From Pelomonas saccharophila_A (GTDB taxonomy: Bacteria > Pseudomonadota > Gammaproteobacteria > Burkholderiales > Burkholderiaceae_C), in the NCBI RefSeq assembly GCF_031458095.1, contig NZ_JAVDXU010000001.1, positions 1,674,001-1,738,000 of the forward strand: a stretch of 64,000 nucleotides of DNA. The letters are read 5' to 3'. Shown here one piece after another: positions 51,300-59,549 of the stretch. The position numbers were made by a program, and so were the translations under genes. The first letter of the stretch is position 1. The number at the start of each line of letters is the position of its first letter. The notes below the pieces were generated by a model, which was given only the letters and a program-made list of their open reading frames with translations, made no database searches and had not been told where the DNA came from.

Positions 51300-52463
51300 A
51301 TGTCCAAGCAGATCCTCAAGCCCGTCGACTCCTCGCGCATCCACCCGCTGCTGGCTCACCACACCGCCGGCCTGGGCGCGGACCGCAACGACATCCGCGG
51401 CGCCATCGATAGGCTGATCCACAACCTGGTCAACATCGAGGACAAGGACGGCAAATTCCTGCTGCGCCTGGACGATGGCCGCGTGCTGGACACCAAGGGC
51501 TGGAACGGCTTCGAGTGGACGCATGGCGTGGGCCTGTACGGCGTCTACAAGGTCTGGGAGCTGACCGGCGACCCCAAGGCCTGGGACATCATGACGAGCT
51601 GGTTCGAGGCCCGCTTCGCCGAGGGCATGCCCAGCCGCAACATCAACACGGTCGCGCCCTTCCTGACCCTGGCCTATCTGTTCGACCGCAGCGGCGAGCG
51701 CCGCTTCCTGCCCTATATCGACCGCTGGGCCGAGTGGGTCTACAAGGACCTGCCGCGCACCGAGGAAGGCGGCTTCCAGCACATCGTCTACAACAGCGTG
51801 AACCACCAGCAGCTGTGGGACGACACGCTGATGATGTCGGTGCTGCCGCTGGCCAAGTTCGGCCTGCTGCTGAACCGGCCGCACTACGTCGAGGAGGCCA
51901 AGCGCCAGTTCCTCGTCCACATCAAATATCTGGCCGACCGCAAGACGGGCCTGTGGTTCCACGGCTGGACCTTCGAGGGCCGCCACAACTTCGCCAATGC
52001 GCTGTGGGCGCGCGGCAACTCCTGGGTCACCATCGTCATCCCGGAGTTCATCGAGCTGCTCGACCTGCCCGAGGGTGACGCCTTCCGCCAGTTCCTGGTC
52101 TCGACGCTGGAGGCCCAGGTCAAGGCGCTCGCCGCCTGCCAGTCCGCATCCGGCCTGTGGCCCACCCTGCTGGACGACCCGACCTCGTATGACGAAGCCG
52201 CCGCCTCCGCCGGCTTTGCCTACGGCATCCTGAAGGCCGTCCGCAAGGGCTATATCTCCAAGGAGTTTGAGGCCGTCGGCCTGAAGGCCGCGCTGGCCGT
52301 GCGCAGCAAGATCAACGAAGCGGGCGAGCTGACCCAGGTCAGCTTCGGCACGCCGGTGTTCAACACCCTGCAGGAATACAAGGACATCCCGCTGACCTCC
52401 ATGCCCTTCGGCCAGGCGATGGCCCTGCTGGCCATGGGCGAACTGCTGGTGCGCTTCATCTGA
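51300..52463 (+). CDS. GH105 unsaturated rhamnogalacturonyl hydrolase
   Basis: 387 aa (alpha/alpha)6-barrel, related to YteR/RhiN. WNGFEWTHGVGLYGVYK, the catalytic region NHQQLWDDTLMMSVLPLAKFG (Asp), LWFHGWTFEGRHNFANALWARGNSWVTI and LKAVRKGYI are typical. No signal peptide, so it is cytoplasmic. It would hydrolyse the unsaturated uronosyl-rhamnose left by lyases, releasing L-rhamnose and a keto-uronate. Its stop shares bases with the transporter start (TGATG). Confidence 0.9.
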   Translation: MSKQILKPVDSSRIHPLLAHHTAGLGADRNDIRGAIDRLIHNLVNIEDKDGKFLLRLDDGRVLDTKGWNGFEWTHGVGLYGVYKVWELTGDPKAWDIMTSWFEARFAEGMPSRNINTVAPFLTLAYLFDRSGERRFLPYIDRWAEWVYKDLPRTEEGGFQHIVYNSVNHQQLWDDTLMMSVLPLAKFGLLLNRPHYVEEAKRQFLVHIKYLADRKTGLWFHGWTFEGRHNFANALWARGNSWVTIVIPEFIELLDLPEGDAFRQFLVSTLEAQVKALAACQSASGLWPTLLDDPTSYDEAAASAGFAYGILKAVRKGYISKEFEAVGLKAALAVRSKINEAGELTQVSFGTPVFNTLQEYKDIPLTSMPFGQAMALLAMGELLVRFI

Positions 52464-54118
52464 TGAAGAACCTGCACCCCGCGGCCCGCGAGCCGAACTG
52501 GATCAACTACTGGGGCTGGGGCTCGGGCGACATGCTGGGCGCCGGCGCCCAGGCCGTGATCACCGGCTGGCTGTTCTATTTCTTCACCACCTTTTGCGGC
52601 CTCTCCGCCGTCGAGGCAGGCCTCATCCTCGGCCTGCCGCGCCTGCTGGAAGCCATCACCTGCCCGCTGATCGGCTATGTGTCCGACAACCTGCGCCACA
52701 CCTGGGTGGGCCGCAAGATCGGGCGGCGCAAGCTCTTCCTGCTCATCACCATCCCGCTGCTGCCCAGCTTCGCGCTGATCTTCCGCACCGGGCACAGCTT
52801 CAGCTACTACCTGCTCGCCTTCATCTTCTTCGAGCTGCTGTACACGATGTTTCTCATCCCTTGGGAGACGCTGGCGGCCGAGATGACCAAGGATTACAAG
52901 GCCAAGGCCAAGTTCGCCGGCGCGCGCATGATCGTGGCGCAGAGCTCGGCCATCCTGGCCTCCTACCTGCCCACGCTGCTGATCAGCCAGTTCGGTGGCA
53001 AGGACTCGCCCGACACCTTCTTCTGGATGGCGGCCATCTTCGGCGTCATCTTCTCGGTCGTCGTCACCCTCGTCGTGCTGACGACCTGGGAGCGGCCTTA
53101 CGGCACACGCGAGCAGGCCGTGCTGTCGCAGACCTATGGCGGCGTGACGCTGAAGGCCGCGCTGGCCCTGCCGGTCAAGATGTTCGGTGACCTGTTCTCG
53201 ACGCTGAAGATCCGCGCCTTCCGCCAGCACCTGTCCATCTATCTCGGTGGCTATCTGTCGCAGGACATCTTCAACACCGCCTTCCCCATCTTCGTGGCCA
53301 CGGTGCTGATGGGCGCGACGCTGGTGATCTCGCAGCTGATGACGGTCATGTACGTGGCCCAGCTGATCTCGGTGATGGTGGCCATCCAGATCGTCATCCG
53401 CACCGGCCCCGTGCTGGCCTATCGCCTGGCCATCTCGTTGTTCGGCGCCGCGCTGCTGCTGTACTTTGGCTTCTACCTGACGCGGCCCGAAGGCTTCCAG
53501 GCCGGCTTCAAGGCGCTGGGCGCCAACCTTTTTACCGCGCTCGATCCCACCAGCCCCAGCTTCTCCTTCAGCCTGATCTTCTGGCTCTTCGTGCCCATCG
53601 TGCTGGCGGGCCTGGGCCGCGGCACGCTGAACTTCGTGCCCTGGTCGGTCTACAACTACCTGCCCGACATCGACGAGGCCGTCACCGGCCAGCGTCGCGA
53701 AGGCATCTTCGCCGGCGTGATGACGCTGGTGCGCAAGATGGCCCAGAGCGCCGCCATCATCGCCAGCGGCTGGATCATCGACCTGGGCGGCTATGTCTCG
53801 CCCAAGAGCCGGCCCGGCGAAGCCATCGTGCAGACGCCCGAGGCCATCCAGACCATCACGCTGCTGATGGTGGGCGGGCCGCTGCTGATGATGCTGTTTG
53901 GCCTGCTGGCGTCCTGGCGCTTCCGACTCAACGCCAGCACGCACGCGGTCCTCGTGCATGAGGTGGAGCGCCTGCGCAGCGGCGCCACCGAGGCCAAGAG
54001 CGAAGCGAACCGCCGCATCGTCGAAGACCTGACCGGCTGGTCCTATGACCGCCTCTGGGGCCGCGGCAGCGGCCACGCCGCCGACTCCTCGCTGCAACCC
54101 TTGCAAGCCCGCCCATGA
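52463..54118 (+). CDS. GPH/MFS-type sugar:cation symporter
   Basis: 551 aa, about twelve membrane segments with the GPH start MLGAGAQAVITGWLFYFFTT, LICPLIGYVSD-like loop (ITCPLIGYVSDN), RRKLFLLITIPLLPSF and a central loop before TRPEGFQAG. It likely imports the oligosaccharides made by the lyases, feeding GH105. The C-terminal tail is hydrophilic. It overlaps the following gene by ATGA. Confidence 0.88.
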   Translation: MKNLHPAAREPNWINYWGWGSGDMLGAGAQAVITGWLFYFFTTFCGLSAVEAGLILGLPRLLEAITCPLIGYVSDNLRHTWVGRKIGRRKLFLLITIPLLPSFALIFRTGHSFSYYLLAFIFFELLYTMFLIPWETLAAEMTKDYKAKAKFAGARMIVAQSSAILASYLPTLLISQFGGKDSPDTFFWMAAIFGVIFSVVVTLVVLTTWERPYGTREQAVLSQTYGGVTLKAALALPVKMFGDLFSTLKIRAFRQHLSIYLGGYLSQDIFNTAFPIFVATVLMGATLVISQLMTVMYVAQLISVMVAIQIVIRTGPVLAYRLAISLFGAALLLYFGFYLTRPEGFQAGFKALGANLFTALDPTSPSFSFSLIFWLFVPIVLAGLGRGTLNFVPWSVYNYLPDIDEAVTGQRREGIFAGVMTLVRKMAQSAAIIASGWIIDLGGYVSPKSRPGEAIVQTPEAIQTITLLMVGGPLLMMLFGLLASWRFRLNASTHAVLVHEVERLRSGATEAKSEANRRIVEDLTGWSYDRLWGRGSGHAADSSLQPLQARP

Positions 54119-56841
54119 CCGATTTCAGTCGCCGCAATTTCTTCAAGACCGCGTCCCTGCCTCTGGGGCTGACGGGCCTGGCCACGGCCGCCAGTGCCGC
54201 ACCGGCGCCCGCACCGGCTGCTTCCGTCACCGCGGACACGAACGCACTGCGCTGGCTGGACGGCTCGGCACCCGAGCTGATGTTGGGCGCCACGCTCGGC
54301 CTGCCCTGGCCGCGGGGTCAACACAAGAAGAACCAGGAGTTCAACGCCGTCGACGCCCAAGGCCGCCCGCTGCCGCTGCAGACCTGGCCGCTGGCATGGT
54401 GGCCCGATGGCTCATTGAAGTGGACGGCACATGCGTTGCCAGCCGGCGTCGACGCAAGTGTGGCGCCCAGCATCCGCCCCGGCAAGGGTGCGACCATCGT
54501 CGGCGCGAAAGTGACTGTGCGTGAAGAGAAGGACTTCATCGAGGTCGATACTGGCGTCATCCGCGCCAAGCTGCCGCGCAGCGGAGCGCAGCTCGTGCAC
54601 AGCGTCGAGCGCGACGGCCGCGAGATCCTGCGCGCCGCCACGTTGATCGCGCAGACCGATGACAAGCCCGATGCCGAGAACGGCCCGGTCACCCAGACCC
54701 GCTTCGACAGCCGCATCAGCAAACTGACCATCGAGCAGACCGGCCCGGTGCGCGCCGTCATCAAGGTCGATGGCCAGCACCGCAGCAGCGCCGGCCGCGA
54801 ATGGCTGCCCTTCGCGGTGCGCTTGTATTTCTATGCCGGCGCCGAGTCGCTGCGCGTCATGCACAGCTTCATCTTCGATGGCGACGACCAGAAGGACTTC
54901 CTGCGCGGCATCGGCCTGCGCTTCGACGTGCCGCTGCGCGACGCCCTCTACGACCGTCACGTCCGCTTCGCCGGCGAGTCCGGCGGCCTGTGGGCCGAGG
55001 GCGTGCGCAACCTGACCGGCCTGCGCCGCGACCCCGGCGCCGCCGTGCGCGAGGCCCAGCTCGCTGGCCGCGCCACGCCGCCGCTGGCGCAATGGGGCAA
55101 GCAGGTGCGCGATCTGCATCACCGCATCCCGGCCTGGGGTGATTACAGCTTGACCCAGCTCAACGCCGACGGCTTCCAGATCAAGAAGCGCACCAAGGCC
55201 GGCCACGGCTGGATTCCCGCTGCCTTCGGCAAGCGCGCGCCGGGCACGGGCTATATCGGCGGCGCGACCGGCGGCGTGGCCTTCGGCCTGCGCGACTTCT
55301 GGCAGCGCCACCCGACGCAGCTGGACATCCGCAACGCCATCGGCGAGGCCGCAGAAGTCACCGTGTGGATGCACTCGCCCGAGGCGCCGGCCATGGACTT
55401 GCGCTTCTATCACGATGGCCTGGGCCAGGAGACCCACGAGCAGGAGCTCGAGGGCCTGGAGATGACCTACGAGGACTACGAGAAGGGCTTCGGCACGCCG
55501 GTCGGCATCGCGCGCAGCAGCGAGATCACGCTGTGGGCGCTGGCCGCCACGCCGACGCGCGAACGCCTGGTGCAGATGGCCGCCGCCGTGCAGACGCCGC
55601 CGCAGCTGGCCGCTTCACCGCAGCGCTATCTGCAGGCCGGCGTCTTCGGCAAGCTGTGGAGCCTGCCCGACCGCAGCACGCCGGCGCGCCAGAAGATCGA
55701 GGACAAGCTGGACTTCCTGTTCGGCTTCTATGCGAAGGAAGTCGAGCAGCGCCACTGGTACGGCTTCTGGGACTACGGCGACATCCGCCACACCTATGAC
55801 AGCGACCGCCACGAATGGCGCTACGACGTCGGCGGCTTCGCCTGGGACAACTCCGAGCTCTCGCCCGACCTCTGGCTCTGGTACGCCTACTTGCGCAGTG
55901 GCCGCGCCGACATCTTCCGCTTCGCCGAAGCCATGGTGCGCCACACCAGCGAGGTCGACATCTATCACGCCGGCCGCTTCCAGGGCCTGGGCACGCGGCA
56001 CAACGTCCAGCACTGGGGCTGCAGTGCCAAGCAGGCGCGCATCTCGACTGCCGCCTACCGGCGCTTCTACTATTACCTGACCGCCGACGAGCGCATCGGC
56101 GACGTCATGCGCGAGGTGCTGAGCGCCGACACCAAGATGGACGAGGTCGACCCGGTGCGCAAGATCGCCGGCCGCGTCGACAAGGGTCCCTGGCCGGCCC
56201 GCATCGGCTTCGGCACCGACTGGGGCTCGGTCGTCGCCAACGTGCTGACCGAGTGGGAGCGCACCGGCGACGTGCGCTGGCGCAACAAGCTCTTGCGCGG
56301 CATGAAGGGCATCGCGGCCATGCCGCATGGCTTCTTCACCGGCAGCGGCGGCTACGAGCCCAGCGGGCCCAACGAAGGCGCCTTCCACAACGTCAGCGGC
56401 GACAAGCTCAGTGCCAGCCACCTCAGCGCCGTCTTCGGTGCGGTCGAGATGATGGCCGAGCTGGTGGAGTTGATCGACGAACCCGCGTTCAAGCAGGCCT
56501 GGCTGCAGTACTGCGAGCTCTACAACGCACCGCGCGAGCAGCAGGTCAAGGCCCTGGGCGCCCCGCACGGCGGCGGCACGGTGCTGAGCGTGGGCCACTC
56601 GCGCCTCAGCGCCTACGCCGCCAAGCACAAGCAGGACAAGGCCCTGGCCCAGCGCGCCTGGCGCGAGTTCTGGGCCGACGACCCGCGCGGCCACAAGACG
56701 CTGAAGACGACACGCATCGCCGGCCCGCTGGCGCTCAATCCGGTGGACGAAGCGCCGTGGATCAGCACCAACGACACGGCGCAATGGGGCCTGGCGGCGA
56801 TCCAGAACCTGGCGCTGATCGGCGATCAACTGACCGACTGA
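54115..56841 (+). CDS. Tat-exported PL26/YetA-like exo-rhamnogalacturonan lyase
   Basis: 908 aa. A twin-arginine signal (SRRNFFKTASLPLGLTGL, cleavage near ASAAP) sends it folded to the periplasm. An N-terminal RIFT-barrel-like region (LRWLDGSAPELMLGATLGLPWPRG ... GSLKWTAHALPA) is followed by a long beta domain and an alpha-barrel (YGFWDYGDIRHTYD, FAWDNSELSPDLWLWYAYL, VQHWGCSAKQARI). This matches the PcRGLX/YetA group, whose fungal member cleaves RG backbone exo-wise. The enzymatic call follows that similarity and the neighbours; catalytic residues were not assigned. Confidence 0.8.
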   Translation: MTDFSRRNFFKTASLPLGLTGLATAASAAPAPAPAASVTADTNALRWLDGSAPELMLGATLGLPWPRGQHKKNQEFNAVDAQGRPLPLQTWPLAWWPDGSLKWTAHALPAGVDASVAPSIRPGKGATIVGAKVTVREEKDFIEVDTGVIRAKLPRSGAQLVHSVERDGREILRAATLIAQTDDKPDAENGPVTQTRFDSRISKLTIEQTGPVRAVIKVDGQHRSSAGREWLPFAVRLYFYAGAESLRVMHSFIFDGDDQKDFLRGIGLRFDVPLRDALYDRHVRFAGESGGLWAEGVRNLTGLRRDPGAAVREAQLAGRATPPLAQWGKQVRDLHHRIPAWGDYSLTQLNADGFQIKKRTKAGHGWIPAAFGKRAPGTGYIGGATGGVAFGLRDFWQRHPTQLDIRNAIGEAAEVTVWMHSPEAPAMDLRFYHDGLGQETHEQELEGLEMTYEDYEKGFGTPVGIARSSEITLWALAATPTRERLVQMAAAVQTPPQLAASPQRYLQAGVFGKLWSLPDRSTPARQKIEDKLDFLFGFYAKEVEQRHWYGFWDYGDIRHTYDSDRHEWRYDVGGFAWDNSELSPDLWLWYAYLRSGRADIFRFAEAMVRHTSEVDIYHAGRFQGLGTRHNVQHWGCSAKQARISTAAYRRFYYYLTADERIGDVMREVLSADTKMDEVDPVRKIAGRVDKGPWPARIGFGTDWGSVVANVLTEWERTGDVRWRNKLLRGMKGIAAMPHGFFTGSGGYEPSGPNEGAFHNVSGDKLSASHLSAVFGAVEMMAELVELIDEPAFKQAWLQYCELYNAPREQQVKALGAPHGGGTVLSVGHSRLSAYAAKHKQDKALAQRAWREFWADDPRGHKTLKTTRIAGPLALNPVDEAPWISTNDTAQWGLAAIQNLALIGDQLTD

Positions 56842-56842
56842 C

Positions 56843-58132
56843 ATGCCTGCAATGAACACAACCACAGAGGCACTGAGACACAGAGGAATGAAGGTTCTTC
56901 TTTCCTTGCTTCTCTCTGTGCCTCTGTGTCTCTGTGGTTGCATTTCGCAGCCGCTTGCGGCACACGCGCTGCGCTTCGACTTCGACGGCAAGGCCGAGCC
57001 GACGTACAGCCGCGAACGCGGCAACGGCTTCGAGCCCGGCGCGCCGCCCAATGCCGCCGGCCAGCCCAGCTTCTTCTCGGTCGACCTGCCCGAAGGCAAT
57101 TACCGCGTGACTGCGACGCTGGGTGGCGCGGCAGCGAGCGACACGACGATCAAGGCCGAGCTGCGCCGGCTGATGCTGGACAGCGCCAGGCTGCCCGCCG
57201 GCGGCACCGAGACCCGCAGCTTCATCGTCAACGTGCGCACGGCCGACATCGCCGCCGCCCCGGGGATTGAAGCCGGCCGCGTCAAGCTCAAGGAGCGCGA
57301 GATCGCCAGCGAAGCCTGGGCCTGGGACCGCCGCCTGACGCTGGAGATCAACGGCGACCGTCCCGCCCTGCGCCGCTTCGTCATCGAGCCCGTCAGCGTG
57401 CCCACCGTCTTCCTGCTGGGCGACTCGACGGTCGCCGACCAGAGCGGCGAGCCCTATGCCAGCTGGGGCCAGATGCTGACGGCCCTGTTCAAGCCCACGG
57501 TGGCCGTGGCCAACCATGCCGAGTCGGGCGAGACCTATCGCGACTCGCTGGCGCGCCGGCGCATCGACAAGATCCTGTCCGTGCTGCGGCCCGGCGACAC
57601 GGTGCTGCTGCAGTTCGGCCACAACGACCAGAAGCAGCAGAAGGACGGCAGCGGCAACGCCCAGACCTACAAGGCCGAGCTGCGCACCCACGCCGAGCGC
57701 ATCCTGGCGCGCGGTGGCGTGCCGGTGGTGATGTCGTCGATGGAAAGGCGCAACTTCGATTCGCAAGGCAAGCTCAAGCCCAGCCTGACCGAGTACGCCG
57801 ACGCGGCTCGCGCGGTGGCCCAGGACATGAAACTTGCCTTCATCGACCTCAATGCGATGAGCCAGCAGTTCTATGCCGCCCTCGGCTCCGAACGCTCCCA
57901 GGCCGCCCACCCACTGAACAACGGCAAGCTGGACAACACCCACCACAACAACTACGGCGCCCTGCAGTTGGCGCGTTTGGTGGCCCTGGGCTTGAGGCAA
58001 GCCCGGGTGCCGGTGGCTGATCAGCTGCGGGATGATCTGGGCGCCATCGAGCCGGGCCGGCCGCAGGCGCCGGAGCAATTCCGCGTCGCTACCAGCCCCG
58101 GCTTCACCAACCAGCGCCCGCTGGGCGACTAA
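56843..58132 (+). CDS. CE12-type rhamnogalacturonan acetylesterase (SGNH), predicted lipoprotein
   Basis: 429 aa. A signal peptide runs from Met16 (MKVLLSLLLSVPLCLCGC) with a lipobox LCGC whose Cys33 could be lipidated. An accessory beta domain (FDFDGKAEP ... FFSVDLPEGNYRVTATLGG) precedes the SGNH fold: Ser in VFLLGDSTVADQ, Gly/Asn in FGHNDQ, and the Asp-His pair in LDNTHHNNYG. It should remove acetyl groups from galacturonate in RG-I. The start may be 56843, 56852 or 56888. The 5' codons overlap the inverted repeat at 56859-56940, which provides most of the signal peptide. Confidence 0.85.
   Translation: MPAMNTTTEALRHRGMKVLLSLLLSVPLCLCGCISQPLAAHALRFDFDGKAEPTYSRERGNGFEPGAPPNAAGQPSFFSVDLPEGNYRVTATLGGAAASDTTIKAELRRLMLDSARLPAGGTETRSFIVNVRTADIAAAPGIEAGRVKLKEREIASEAWAWDRRLTLEINGDRPALRRFVIEPVSVPTVFLLGDSTVADQSGEPYASWGQMLTALFKPTVAVANHAESGETYRDSLARRRIDKILSVLRPGDTVLLQFGHNDQKQQKDGSGNAQTYKAELRTHAERILARGGVPVVMSSMERRNFDSQGKLKPSLTEYADAARAVAQDMKLAFIDLNAMSQQFYAALGSERSQAAHPLNNGKLDNTHHNNYGALQLARLVALGLRQARVPVADQLRDDLGAIEPGRPQAPEQFRVATSPGFTNQRPLGD
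56859..56940. repeat. CACAGAG-type inverted repeat in the 5' end of the acetylesterase gene
   Basis: Arms 56859-56885 and 56914-56940 pair over 27 bp with three mismatches; the arms consist of ACAGAG and GCACAGAG units around a spacer of TTTCCTTGC type. The unit is typical of dispersed repeats found in unrelated bacterial genomes. It covers codons 6-33, hence the signal peptide core and lipobox. Confidence 0.8.
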
Positions 58133-58137
58133 GCCGC

Positions 58138-59370
58138 ATGAAGTCTCTCGTCCTCGCCGTGGCACTGGCCGGTGCCACGCTGGTCCACGCGCCCGTCGCT
58201 TTCGCAGCGCCACCGGCCCTCGTCGCCGGCTTCTCGGTCGAACGCCTGAAGCGGCTGGACGCGGCCATCGACGAGCAGATCAACGGCAGACAGCTCGCGG
58301 GCGGCGTCATGGTGGTGCTGCGCGACGGCAAACCCGTCGTCTTTAAGGCCTATGGCCAGCAGGACATCGAGAGCGCCCGGCCCATGCAGAAGGACACCAT
58401 CTTCCGCATCGCCTCCATGACCAAGGCCCTGACCACCGTCGCGGCCATGATGCTCTACGAGGAAGGCCGCTTCCTGCTGAAGGATCCGGTGGCCCGCTAT
58501 CTGCCGGCCTTCGCCAACGTGCAGGTGGCTCTGCCCGGCGGCGGCACCGAGAAGCCGCGCCGGCCGCTGACCATCCACGACCTGCTGACCCATACCGCCG
58601 GCATGAGCTATGGCGGCGGCCCGGCGGCCTCGGCCTATGCCAAGGCCGTGCTGACGGACTGGTATCTCGTCGGCAACGACGAGACCCTGGCGCAGTGGAC
58701 CGAGCGCTTCGCCGCCCTGCCGCTGCAGGGGCAGCCGGGTGATGCCTTCATCTACGGCTATGCGACCGACGTGCTGGGCCGGCTGGTGGAGGTCGTCTCA
58801 GGCATGCCGCTGGACCGCTTCATCAAGCAGCGCATCACCGATCCGCTGCGCATGCCCGACACCAGCTTCTTCCTGTCGCCGGACAAGCTCTCGCGGCTGG
58901 CCAATGTCTATGGCCTGGAGGGCGGCCAGCTCAAGCTGATGGAGACGCCGGCCCGCAGCGACTTCGTCAACGGCCCGCGCAAGCTGCTGTCCGGCGGCGC
59001 CGGCATGTTGTCCACGGCCGGCGACTACACGCGCTTCCTGCAGATGCTGCTGAACCAGGGCGAGCTGGACGGCGTGCGCCTGCTGTCGCCCCATACCGTG
59101 GCGCTGATGACGGCCGACCACCTCGGAACGAAGTCCGGCGGCGATGCCGACGGCTTCGGCCTGGGCTTCTGGGTCAATGTGCGTCGCGGCGGCTTCAAGG
59201 AACTGGGCAGCGAAGGCGCCTTCGGCTGGGGCAGCGCCTATTTCCCGCAGTACACGGTCGATCCCAAGGAGAGACTGGTCATTCTCTTCATGACCCAGCT
59301 GCGTCCCGCGGGCAACTCGACGCTGCATCTGCGTGTGCGCAACCTCACCTATCAAGCGTTGATGAAGTGA
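58138..59370 (+). CDS. Serine hydrolase, beta-lactamase class C/esterase family
   Basis: 410 aa with a Sec signal peptide (SLVLAVALAGATLVHAPVAFA). Active-site motifs: SxxK as IASMTKALTT, a YxN-like YGYATD, and HGG-type KTG is replaced (GSEGAFGWG region), as in esterases of the EstB/DUF class rather than true beta-lactamases. Given the cluster, an esterase acting on acylated pectin (for example feruloyl or acetyl groups) is possible. It is 6 bp after the acetylesterase and closes the first operon; a 179-bp gap follows. Confidence 0.82.
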   Translation: MKSLVLAVALAGATLVHAPVAFAAPPALVAGFSVERLKRLDAAIDEQINGRQLAGGVMVVLRDGKPVVFKAYGQQDIESARPMQKDTIFRIASMTKALTTVAAMMLYEEGRFLLKDPVARYLPAFANVQVALPGGGTEKPRRPLTIHDLLTHTAGMSYGGGPAASAYAKAVLTDWYLVGNDETLAQWTERFAALPLQGQPGDAFIYGYATDVLGRLVEVVSGMPLDRFIKQRITDPLRMPDTSFFLSPDKLSRLANVYGLEGGQLKLMETPARSDFVNGPRKLLSGGAGMLSTAGDYTRFLQMLLNQGELDGVRLLSPHTVALMTADHLGTKSGGDADGFGLGFWVNVRRGGFKELGSEGAFGWGSAYFPQYTVDPKERLVILFMTQLRPAGNSTLHLRVRNLTYQALMK

Positions 59371-59549
59371 GCGCGATGCCGCATCGGCTATCGCAAACAC
59401 CGTGTTAGCGCGCATCAAGGCGCCCCTTCAACGGCGCGTTTGAAACGACGTCCAAACGCTCAGCGGGTTGAGTACACGCACCGAGGTCCCCTGCCTAGAG
59501 TCCGTTCCCGGTCATAGACCGTGAACAAAGACACCAACCAGGAGACCTC

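Noticed and set aside
47370..51986. 1538-codon frame antisense to the GH43-GH35 gene
   Set aside because: Same GC-bias artefact; crosses two real genes and has no ribosome site or domain.
59371..59549. Promoter for the PL4 gene (TTGAGT near 59466)
   Set aside because: No -10 at acceptable spacing; only the ribosome site is convincing.
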